A stretch of DNA of 64,000 nucleotides from Nereocystis luetkeana (lineage: Eukaryota; Sar; Phaeophyceae; Laminariales; Laminariaceae): the NCBI GenBank assembly GCA_031213475.1, contig JARUPZ010000007.1, forward strand, positions 3,343,586 to 3,407,585, written 5' to 3'. The notes beneath the pieces were generated by a model. That model did no database searches. It was not told the origin of the DNA and was given only the letters and a program-made list of their open reading frames with translations. Positions 44,701-57,000 of this stretch are shown here, piece by piece. The position numbers and the translations under genes were made by a program. Position 1 is the stretch's first letter. Each line of letters opens with the position of its first letter.

Positions 44701-47639
44701 AGCAGAGCTGGGTGTGGTGCCAACACCCAACATAAAAGACCAAGCCACACGACGCCAACGCGGGGCGAACACCCCCCCCCCCCCCCAAGTAGGCTTTCTC
44801 TTGTGGGGGTGTGGTGTGGAGTACCAGGTACGCGTGACGAAGTGACAGATCTTGGGTGTGACCTTGAGCTTGAGTATAATGAGGCGGTGTTATCTAGGGC
44901 GAGGGGACCTGGTATCTACGAAGGGCAAGTTTCCGGATCGATCGCAACAAACAACACCTACCTCCAGACCCCTGGTTGATAGATACAGTAGGAGCAACTC
45001 CCCAGGACCTATTAAACCTGTAATGATTTGGAGACAGCTCCCAAACCCCACATCCCTCCCGTACGTAGGATGCGCGATCGCACTGTCACACCAAGCCTGC
45101 AAAGCTGAGTTTCGAGGAAAATTTCGATCAGACGGCTCCGTTTTTTTCTTCTTGTTTCCTTCATATTTTAGAGTCGACCTTGTCACACAGCACAGAAATT
45201 ACAAAAACCTGTCGCGTGATGAGGAGGCGCTCGGCTTCCAGCTTCTCGTGCTCCGCCACCTTGTACACCCCCTTCTGCTTGAGGCGGGCCACCTCCTCCG
45301 AGGAGAATGCGTGCGTAAGCTTCCGCTGAAGGAGGGCCTTGAGCAGCCTCTTCTCGTGGGCTGCGCGTTGTCCGTCGTGCGGCTGGATAAGGAGGAGGAG
45401 GAGGAGGAGGAAGAGCGAGAGAGAGAGAGAGAGAGAGAACAACAGAGGTTAAAAAAGCTCGCGCTTCGCGCTCGCGCGCCTCATAATAAACCCCGGTTAC
45501 GGGAGCGCAGTCCTAGTGGGGTTTAAAGCAGGCGCGGGACAAGACAAGAGAGGTGAGTGGGGGGAGTGGGAGGACGACACAATCATGGTTTGGAACCTTT
45601 CCATAAACCCCCCCAGAACGCCTATCAGACGAGAGGCTCCTGCTTCATGGTCCAGATTTTTCAAGGCAGGTCTATTCCCGCTATTATCTGATTTACAGAG
45701 TCCCATGTTGCCAGATGGAACTCGATGATCTCGCAAATAGGTTTGTAGTTGTACTACGGTATGCAGATCCTGCACAGCCTCTCACAACGACAGGCAGATG
45801 GGGGAACTAGATCATCAACTGCACCACGTGAATCGACTTCACCCAAACGGTCAACTCTGTCTCTCCCTGCCGGAGGAACATGTGCAGCGAGAGCTCAGCA
45901 GAAGTTACGACAGCGGAAAAGCTCTGCGGTGTGAGCAATACTCTCGGACCCCTCCCGCCCCCCCCCAGTGCTCCGTCTCGAAAGGGATGCGTGGTCAATG
46001 GTCAAATGACTAAGGCAAGCAACAAATGAGTACGCCCCCCCCCCCCCTCGCTCTGTCCTGGCATTGTAGAGATGCGAGGGTCTATGGTCACACGACTACG
46101 GCCAGGCATGAGATCGAGTACACTCCCCCCCGTCCTGTACGAACCGCTACAGTCCGCAGTAACGTTCGATTAGATAGGCCAAGACGCATCCTTTTTGGCG
46201 ACGGTGATGGAGCGCGCGCGGGGGGGGGGGGGGAGGGGGGGGGGGGTACTCATGTCATGCATGTCCGTAATCGTATGGGGACGCGAAATGGCAAAATATC
46301 TGGTCATACCCGTACAGGTATTGCGCTTTGCCCTACGATATGCGTGAAAATACCTGGCTTGCTCAAAGTATTCCGAAGACGCGACGTCGCCACACACGGG
46401 GAGAAGTTTTCGGTGCACGCAGAAAATTAGGCCCGCAAAGCAGATTTTCTCACGCGGCCCAGAACACACCATTCCTACCAGTAGTGCTTGCTTACGTACG
46501 TCAAGATTCTTTTCAGCGGGGGTAAAAAAAACAAAAAATACTGGGGAAACCATTCAAGAATCAATGTCTGACCTTGTAAACGCCGTGATCCTTCAAGTCT
46601 TGAATCGATTCCCTTTCTCGGAGGGCGTGCTTGAGGTTCCGTGCAGCGAGGTAGTGCTGCAAGGTCGGTCAGCGCGCAGGCAGAAGGGAAAGGCGAGCGC
46701 CCGCGCGCGGGGGGGGGGGGGGAGGGGGGGGGGGGCGTGTAGTGGGTGGACGGACGCAAGCAGAGAGAGATGTGCGCGGAAAGCTCGCCACCACCTCGAA
46801 ACTGCAGCATGTATAGATATAGAGCGAAAAACAATAACGCGCGTACAAGGGGGAAATGGTCATATCAAATCGCCATCGCACATCACGAGAAGGAGACGGG
46901 AGGAAGAAAAAAAACTCTCTGGCGCACCTTGAGAGAGCAGTGCCATAGAGAACGTTGAGTACGCGCAGCAGGGGTGCATACCACTTTCCAGCGCTCGTTT
47001 TTGTCACAAGGGGAAGGAAGGTTAAGGTTGCAAAATACCGAACAACATTTAAGGGGTCTTTTCTGACAAATCTGGTGGAGCGAGACAGAGCCTTCCGAGA
47101 ATAGAACGTACCCGGTACAACTTTCACGTAGCACCCTTAGTACCGTTGTTACGAGAAAAAGAGCGCTGAATGACGAGCGCACTCCTGCGCCAACTCAACC
47201 TTCTTTGCGGTATACCATGGTACCATCTAAAAGAGACAAGAGGGGTGGCGGAACCAAGATTGAAAAAAGAAAGAAAGAGGGAATCGCTCGTATGCAAGGC
47301 AAAATCGCTGCGGAGACTACTACGGGATCCCCGCTGGATCGCTTTCGGACCGGGAGGCGGTAGTTTGTTTCCCGAATGCCACTTTCGTTCGGGCATGAGC
47401 ACCATCGCCGCGCTATCCAACTTTCCGCAAGCGTGACAGGATCGAATGGGCGCGAACACGCGCTGCGCTGTGCTGTCCCGAACGTCCTGTCTCGGAAGTC
47501 CGGGGAAATATATCGGACCACCCACCCACACCCACCCACCCACCCACCCCAGCTCAATTTGTTTTTTCACAGCTGGAGGCAAGACGTTCCTTATGTCCGA
47601 CGAAACGGCACAACCAGCCGGGGGGGCGTAAATTGCGCA

Positions 47640-47707
<68 letters not shown>

Positions 47708-50700
47708 TCTCTCGCGGTAGCGTTCCGCATAAGTTTGCAAGTAGCAACAACGGCAGGGCCTCGGCAATGGCATGCCTGCCTACCGTTCTCCAAAAACGCT
47801 CGTCACGCGTGAAACGGCGACAGCTTCTTCTTCTTCCAAGCTATTGACTAGTGGCACACAAGCGGAGTCAACAGTTAACGTACACCTGGTACACTCCATC
47901 GGCTTCTTTATTTCTGGTGTAGAAGATATCTCGTGGTATAGACTAACATTCGTCCAATGGAAGATCTGGCGGTGTTTATTCATATTCAAAACTGCGGACG
48001 ATCCGCCCGACAAAACCCTCCGTTAGGTGAGACTCTGCGTTGGCGATTGTCGTTCCGCTTCTTCCAAAATATAGGCGTGTGAATAAAATTCAATTTGATG
48101 GCGCTCATCGTCCACCCGTCCATCCACCCGTCCGTCTTTCGGTTCGTCCATCCGCCCCGAAGGACGTAGACCGTCAGTGCCCGAAAAGAACCGTCGCTCA
48201 GGTGAAGGAAAAAAAAAATGAAGGGGACAAAACGCGCTATGTTACTAATTGTACAGGCTTGACTCACTTCCATCTGCAGCTCGCGAGGGGTAGCGTCGAT
48301 GTAGATGCCGTGCTCCACGAGGTCTTGCTTGGATGGCCGCCTGGGGTTTTGAAGCGATCTGGAGATTCGCAGTCCGATCAAGTGCCGCTCCAGGCTGTGC
48401 TGCAACGGTGTCGTCCTCTGCGATAACCCCCCCCCCCCCCCCCCCCCCCCCCGATGCCCCGCACGTGGGTGCCGTGAGAACGAGCGGCAACCAAACGGTT
48501 CGGGGGCGGAAACGACATAAATAAGTAAGAAGAAGACGTGCATTAAATTGGACTTGTATTGCTCTTCAGTAACTCCCTCAACTCGGACAGGTCACACGAT
48601 CTGATGATCTATCTATCTGTCTACAGATAGATAGTCTAACAGCTATCCCTGCCGTTATGAGATTGCTGTGCGGGATCTGCACAGTAGTACAGATCCATTG
48701 TCCTGCAGTAGATTATACAGGTTATGCGGCTCCCACCCCCGCAACATGAGCTGTTGTAGATCATACAGATCATACAGATCATACATCAGGAACATATTAT
48801 GTATCTTCCCTGACAGGTTTTCTAGATCATGAACTATGGGAATCGATGATCTGTCCCAGATATATGAAAGGGTTTATAATGTCGTGGGCGGGCGCGGCGG
48901 GGGGGGGGTGGGGGGTGGGGGGGGAGGGGGCGGGGAGAGCACGCGGCTGACTCACATCGAGGTAGATCCCCGTGTGACAAAGTTCCGATAGTTCGGGCCT
49001 GTTGGCCAGCCCGTGCGCCAGGGTGTGAATGAGATGTGCTCGTTCCACGGCCCCTTTCGCGGCAGTCCTGTCCAAGTAGATTCCCTTGTTCGCCTGGTGG
49101 GATGGAAACAACGATACATCAAGCAGAGCCAAGTAAGTGAACATAGCGCGGAGGGGGCTTCAAGAGGCTGCGTAAGGTGTGAGTGGCATTAAAACACGTG
49201 CTGCTGCGGCGCCGAAATATAATACCAAGAGAACGTTTTTTTTTCAGAAAATAGTTCTTCCCTGCATTTTCGCTGCCGCTGTTCATGTATGCGCCCCTGG
49301 AATCGCTCTGAACCTGCCTTGCTAAGCAGAAGAACGGTGTGCTTTCGTCAGACGCTCTTCGTGGAAAACAGAACTAACGACATCGGGCGTTTACACCGAA
49401 TCGGAGTAGGCCGTATGCTGGATCATAGCTGGCATTATTTTCCAGCGGTATTAGGCGTCGCATCCAAATACCTTTCCCGCACTACGAAATGAAACGGCCA
49501 CTCTACATATTATCATGTGGTGTTCGGTGAATCATACGGAGTATACAGGACTGTCCCCGAAACATACCAAGTAAGGCAGTTTCGGGCATCATGGGGGGCG
49601 TGTACTTGACGTTCGAAAACTACCACATGCTTCGGGAACATGCTGGTAAGCACGAAGTCTTCCTGGCTGGGGCATTTCCCCGACAATGATTTCCGGAGGT
49701 GAAAACAAGTAAAGAAAGCAACCGCCTACAGAAATTGGGAAGCCGCTGTATGGAAAGGTACAAGACGCCCCCCAAGTAAACGGTATTCTGCAGGCATCGG
49801 GGAGGAAGGCAATCTTCACCTGGGCTTTTGACTGATCGAGTCAAACCTCACGGGTCAGGTCGGATCGGATTGGGTAAAGGGGTGACCCGATCAGATCTAC
49901 GAGAGTTTGAAGGTCGGATCGTATTGAGTAAAGGGGTGACCCGATCAGATCTACGAGAGTTTGAAAACCTCCTGACCCCACCCGACCCGACCCGACCCGA
50001 CCCAACCCGACCCAACCCCGTGGCATTAAATCCTAGTATTTGCACAAACTTTTGACGTGCCAGTCAAGGGCCTTTCAAGACTGCAGTCACGTTTTGTGGA
50101 CAAACTACTTGGGTTAAACTTATCGTTCGAAGGGTCGCAGCATATACAGCCGATGTATTTTACCTCTGCCGCCCTCGGATTTTCAGCAGAGAGAAACGGG
50201 AAATGCGTGATTTCTTTGTTTGCCTCTCCCCCGCCAAAACAATGAGCGATCGAAGGGCATTATCATCGAACCCAGCTTTTTTTTTTTTATTTAGCGGAAA
50301 AATGATACCGGTATGGGCAAGCAGCATCCCTACCCCCCCCCCACCCCAGCCACCTGACCTATTATCAACGTACGTACCAGGCGTTCGAGCGGCTCCCTCT
50401 TCCCTAACTCATGCTCCAGCTCCTTGGCCATCAGGGCGTTCCTCCTGTTAGCGGTACGAAGGCGAACACGCCCGGCGTTTGTTTGTCACTGGTTGTCTCG
50501 CACCGAAACGCGCACAGAACAAACGACACATGCAGGCCGACTATCGCGGATGACCGTGGACGGAAACCGTTCAGAGAAACGTGCCTGAGGTTCTGAGAAC
50601 GGGTTCCTGGGATCCGACTACCTCACGGGGTGTTTCGTTGTGGTAGGATACGATCGGTACACCGTCCTATTTCCCACCGTGTGCATCGGCCCCGTGCCTC

Positions 50701-53700
50701 CTGTTGTCGAGTCCACCTCAGACAGAAACCTCCCAATTCGACATCGACAGGAGTACGAACACTGTATGCGCCAGTGCTAGGCGTGTATGTGGCCTTAGCG
50801 CGGCTGTTAAGCTTCCGTGCATCCCTCGTATATCGGCAACAATTTGAACAAGAGGGATATCTACTGTCTCTACCTGTGGAAGACGAGCGATCGAAATTTT
50901 CTCGGTGAAATTTTTTTGACCGGTACGCGGTGTAGCAGCGGCTGTTCCGCGACTGCAAGAAGACACCCCGAAAAATAGCTTCCAAGCGACAAACGATCGG
51001 AGCAAAGCAGAGCACCGACAAGCGGTATGATGGCTAATCGTATCGTAGCTCTCGCAGGGAAGTAGTCGTGCCGGTGGGCGTTTGTAGCTCAATCGGTAGT
51101 CAACTGTATGCGCTGGTGGAATGAACGGTTTGTCGTGATATTGGCCAAAAAACTAATTTTTCGATAGTTATTCCGTCGGACCGGTCCGGAGAGCCGGCTT
51201 CAGATCTCCGGAGCTTCGGACGTCCGGCTCCACCCAGCTCCGACAAACCAAAAACCTACAGTACCACTTTGCTTATAAAGATAATGATAGTTCATATATT
51301 AATATCAAATCAAAACGATGTTTGTATTCAGGGACGGAGTGATATGTTTTGGGCAAGCGAGTCTTTAGTTGGGTAGACCTGGTACACTCTTCAGGTGCCC
51401 AGGTATCAAGCTTGGTTGCTTTGGTCATACTCGGGTAGATACCCGGGTACCCTCAGAATTTATACCCGGATATGTACCCGAGTACCCCCAGAGTATATAC
51501 CCGGATAGGTACCCGGGTAACCCCAGAGTGTATACCAGTGTACGCAGGTACCCAGGTACACCCAGATTATACGAATTAAAACAAAAAACTATCAGCTGTG
51601 ATATCGAATTTTCGTCGAAACTCATCCTTGCATGCTCTGTGTGATACTTCTATCGCCGCGTACTACGGCTTTTTGTAGGTACCGCGTACCCCCAGAGTAT
51701 CTACCCTACTACAGCTAGTAAAACCTTCCATAAGACTGGTGCAGATTAACGTGGAGCCCTTACATACATACGTACAGCGGACAGATAACCGACCCCCAGC
51801 TCACGATCTGCGGTAGGTTCAGGGCACAACATAGTCCTGACCTGGTATGGTCTATCGGTAGATCACGTTCCCGGGTGATGGAGGTCGTACACGAGAATCT
51901 GCATGGTCCTAACATACGATTCCTCGGTCGGAGCTACTATGTACTGATGTCGGTCCTGCACACAGCAGCATATACCATAAATGGCAGATATGATATCTGC
52001 ATGCAGCAGATGATCTACGTATCGTAGTCTGTTCGGCGTGTTAACTCTTCTCTTTGACGCATTGGAAACGACAGACCTACCTGCGGTTTCCTTCCCGGTG
52101 GTTCTGCTCATCCAGCGCGGGTCTCATCCGCATAAGCGTCCAAAGCTTCAGGGAGTAAGGCTCTTCCTCCACCTGTGTACCACATGCACCATACACAGCC
52201 GCAGGAGAAGGGCAACAAGAAAAACGTGTTGTTTTTTGTGCACATGCGATACGTAAGATACCCAGCGTAGATACGCAGGGTAGTGGTGAAACGTTTTGAA
52301 TTTCTGCGGCTCGAAACTGCTGTGCTGGCCATGTGCATCCCTACCCCACGAGATGTATGTGAGCGACGCTCGGATGCAGACGTCTATTGACAGGGATGGT
52401 CCGCACACACCCCGGCATGTTCGCGCGAGAAAAAACCCGGAGGGGGTCATTGTATACATCTTTGTATATATTGCTTATTCTCGACAAGCACAAAAAATGC
52501 ACAAAACAAAAAAAAAACGGCACAAAAAAACACGCAAAAACAACTGGGGCGGGAGGGGATGAGGGGGGTTCATTCAACACACACTCTGGCTGATCACCGT
52601 GGAAAGCTCATCCAGAGCATTGAGAGCAGTCCCACGAAACAGTCTCAACTCATCTTATTTCCGTTCTCCGTTCGAAGAAGAAAGCAAAGGGGCTTGTTAT
52701 TGCGGGAGAGCATGCCAATGTATAGTAGTACTGTAACGAGAACTAAACATGGTGAACACAGGGAGATACCTGGCTCTTGGGGTCCATCGTGGGTTCTGAT
52801 CACCGTCAATATGGACCCCTCCCCGTAACAGGTGATCTCTTCTGAAAACCCCCGAATGCTCGTGATGAGTGAGGCCTTCCCTTGAAAACGGTGATATGAT
52901 AAGGGCAGCTGTTTCAAGATTTTTACCGATTTCAGTCTTTGGAGGATCCGCTCGGCTGGCATCTTACCCACAGCAGTTCTTGTTCTCCAAATAGTACACG
53001 AGGGAACACTATTGTAGCAATCAGAACCAAAAAATTAGTAGGTGAGCACAGGGGAAAACACGGTTTTTGAGTCCCTTGTGGGTTCTGATTACTATCCCAC
53101 CCCCGTCAATAGTATGGGATGGAAAGGCGGAAAAAACTGTAGTGAGCCGATGGGCAGAATTTCAAGGGCATCCAGAAAATACGGAGAAGCAAAATGACGC
53201 GCGCCTTGGCGACAATCCTACGCACGCACGCACGCACGTACGTAGACATCTGAAGGGTTGCTTGCGGGCATCCTACATATATGCTTCGAAGTATATACAC
53301 GATACCTGGTTGGTTTCTGTCGTAGCCAGGAAATTGTCGAACTCTTGAAAGTTCATCCCCTTGGCGTCGCCGATGTTCTGAACCTTGCCGAGGGATTTCT
53401 CAAGCGTTGCCCTGGACACCTATTCGCGTAAAAGATGCAAAAAACGAAGAGCAATACCAGGGTGCAAGTCAGTCATTTTTTATACTAATGCGACAGAGGC
53501 ATTCGCGTCAAAAACGCGAAAAGAAAAGAAAAAAGAGCATACCAGAGTATAATTGAATGTTTCGATACAGGCTGATACCTTTAGCAGAGGCACTCAATTT
53601 TTATTGTGGAATTCAGGGACACGACGCACGTTGAGACGGTCCTGGACTCGTCAGGCTGAGCTATCGGCAGCGGATACATTTCGTAGCCTGCTTCGTGACC

Positions 53701-53973
53701 TCGGGTTACCAAGGGGGTCCATATTAACAGCGATCAGAACCCACGGTGGACCCAAAAACCATGTATCCCCCTGTGCTCACACACCACATTTGGCTCTCAT
53801 TACTGTGGTATGTTCCCCCTTAATGGATAACTGAGCTAAGGTACGAACATCATCATCGTTATCAAGGTCATCATCATCATCACCATCGTCATCGTCATCG
53901 TCGCCATCATCATCATCATCATCATCATCATCGCCATCACCATCATTACCATCATCATCATCATCATCATTAC

Positions 53974-54032
<59 letters not shown>

Positions 54033-57000
54033 ATCATCATCGTCATTATCATCGCCACGTCTCGTGTCTGGCTCGAACAAGTTGTGCGGCAATAGATCGA
54101 TGTCGATGCCGCGGCCAAGGGGGGATAAACGCTACTACTGTACGGCCCCCGCTTCCCGCTTCCCACTTCCCGCTTCCCCCCCCAGCACCCCCACACAGAC
54201 TCACCACCCCCTCCTCGACCGCGGAGCTGATGACCGAACACTTCAAAATATCGTCCAATGTGATTACCGGCCCCGTATTTTCGAGCTCCTGGAAGGTGTG
54301 TTCCAGCTGTGAGGACTCCAAAACGCCGCGGTCCATGAGGTCCTCTCTGATATACCACGAGAATATTCCCGCAAACGGGAGCACAGACGTTTCGGCGGAT
54401 CAAAAGGCGGGCGGGGGATGGCCCCAAGAGGGGGTGAGGCGCGCGCGGGGGGGGGGGTCGAGATGCTCCACGATTGTTTCGGTGGTCGCGATGAGCCGTG
54501 CAAAGGCGCACAGACACAGACCGCATCTTAAGCCCCCCCCCCCCCCCTCCCAGAAAAAAAACGTTTCGCCATGCATGATACTGAGTACAACCCCCCTCTC
54601 TTGAAGATTGTTGGAATAAATTGAGCACGTCCTTATTGGTATTCTTTCGAGGAAATCTCGCTTTTAGGAATGTCGCGCGTACTTCTGAAGTAGAAGGAGA
54701 GCCCGAAGTAGTCGAACGACGCGTCCATCGGGACACATGATAACCCTGCGAATCACCCCCATCATCACCGCCGGGGGCTCCTGTGTCACTCAACCGTCCG
54801 AGCGAGGACTGCATCAACTTTCGGCAACGGCGAAAGGTCCAGCGTGCGTGTTGCGTGGAGTCTGGAAGTTTTTCCGGCTGCTTCTGCAGCAAGCAGTCAG
54901 TGTTTGGCGCGCTCCTTCTCGCGCTAAAAACTATCGACGCGCTGAAGCGGCGATTCCTTTCGGCTCTCGCAAACCGAACCCCGATGCGCACGTCCACCTA
55001 CAGCCTCGCGTCCGTCAGGGGGCACCCTGGGTACATCCCCGGGTTCCTCAGATCCACAACCACATGCGATACATCAGTTTTTTTAGACCCATACAAGTAG
55101 TATCCACGTAATACACCGGGTTCCTTAGGCTCATATACATCCACGCAAGAAAACCCGGGGTTGTACCCAGGACGTCCCCTGACGCCGACAGCCTGCAGCA
55201 CACACCCTGCCACGGCCCAAGAAAAAAAAAAAAAACGACTGCTACGAAAGAGGTACCGCGTTTTGTCATAAACGTTTTGTGAATGACGGGGGGGGGGGGG
55301 GGGGGGGGGGCTCCTCAATCCAAAATCGTCGTAAAATGCATTCAACCGTGTTGCAAAGTTTCTCTTTCATGTACTCAAAACTTAAAGGGCCGTGGGATTG
55401 CTCATCGGATATCACGGGGGGAAGGTAGAAATTAGGACCAAACACGCTCAGTAAAAAATACCGGAATATACAGGTTTTTGTGTTTACGATGGATTCTGAT
55501 CACTGTTAATACAGATCCCCCGTAGTAGTGTTTTTTTTTTTTCATCAAAATCAGTTTTTGCAGGGCTCTTGACGAGTGTCACGACCCGACCCGCGGGTAG
55601 GGTCAGGAAGTTATTGAAGTTTCACACGGGTCGGGCCGGGTCGGGTTGGGTCTCACCAGGAGGTAGGTTTCCGAAACTCTCACGGGTCGGGTCGGGTAGG
55701 GTCGGATTGGGTCGAGTCGGGTCACCGTTACCCGACCCGATCCGATCCGACCCGACCCTGATCACTGTTATTAATATGTCCCCCCGTAATATTAATAGCA
55801 CTTTTATTGGGTGAGATTTTAGAGCTTTTCAAGTGAGGAACAATGAGAAAAAAAACATGGTTTCCATTCTGCTGTACAATCACACACATGTAAGGACGGC
55901 TCCTCAAGGACTTGCTCAGCTGATCCGATCGCATCGACCTCTCGAGGCGCTGCTTCAGATCGACCTCCCGGTCCAGGTAGATGCCCTTATCCTTCAGCTC
56001 AGAGACGTCGATCCTGTCAGAAGAGAGCGCGCGATCACCGAAAGAAGCCACAACCAAGCGCCTCGAAAATTAATAGCTCGATCGACAGGGAGGCTACGCA
56101 CGCGAGACGCGGCGAAAAGCATAAGCGGTAATGCACTTGGTCTTGCCGCTACGTCGCACAGCTCAAGTGGGGGTGGGCGTGCAGCCTGTGAAACAAAACA
56201 ACTGCCAAGGCGAGCGGTCGGTTCGAAGCGTTTCGAGAGGTACTGTAGTTCCAACTCACACCTCAAGACAGATTAGCGATTCCCACTTGATGATCTAGAT
56301 ATTTGAGGCAGATATATAGATATATGGATAAATAGATAGACCCCTGATCTGTGGTGATCTATCGTAGCTCGCGTTGCCGGGTGAGAACCAGACCAAACCT
56401 GCGTGTCTAAAAGGACAGGTTTCCTGGGTTGGATCTGAACTGCACAGATCCCGCACAGCACCTCAGAACGGCAGGTTGGGGTCTACAGTAGATGATCTGT
56501 CTGTAGATGATCTATCTGTAGACAGATATATCATGATCTGTCGGAGGTGTGAAATAGTTCAAGATTGGCGTTTTTCGGACGGCAGGCCGGTCGCAAACCG
56601 CCGATGGGATTTTCGACCTCTAACGCCTGCGGCAGAGTCAGGACAGGATTGCCGTACGTAGCGTGTGGTCTAATGCGTACACGCTTGCAACTTGCAGAAC
56701 AACATGCCGGTGTGCGCTCTAGCGGGACGGTTTCTGATCCGCCTACATGGGGCGGCGGACGTTCGCTCCGGTATTGCGGCGTGCATCAGGGCGCAAAATG
56801 CCACCGTGTATACCTGTGGGTTAGCTCGTGCTCGAGGAAGGTTCCCGCTAGCTTGTGCAGCCGGCCCGTCGCCTCCAGTTGCTCCGGTGTCTGATAGATG
56901 CCCGAGGATTTCAGCTCGTCCAGAGACGGCCGGCGGTGGTGTCCGTGCCCCTGGTTTCATCAGCGTTTCGTCCGCGGAGCAACAGAGAAATGTCATAAAT

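Noticed and set aside
46883..47182. Extra RPEL-gene exon on the minus strand
   Set aside because: An acceptable donor (CTCAAG|GTGCGC) exists, but the encoded segment has no RPEL or helical pattern, and exons 12 and 13 already join in phase.
51078..51150. tRNA gene
   Set aside because: Only the A-box part is tRNA-like. No anticodon arm or B box follows.
53777..54997. 406-residue minus-strand frame with a long Asp run
   Set aside because: The Asp run comes from the (ATC)n microsatellite, and the frame crosses exon 7 of the RPEL gene out of phase.
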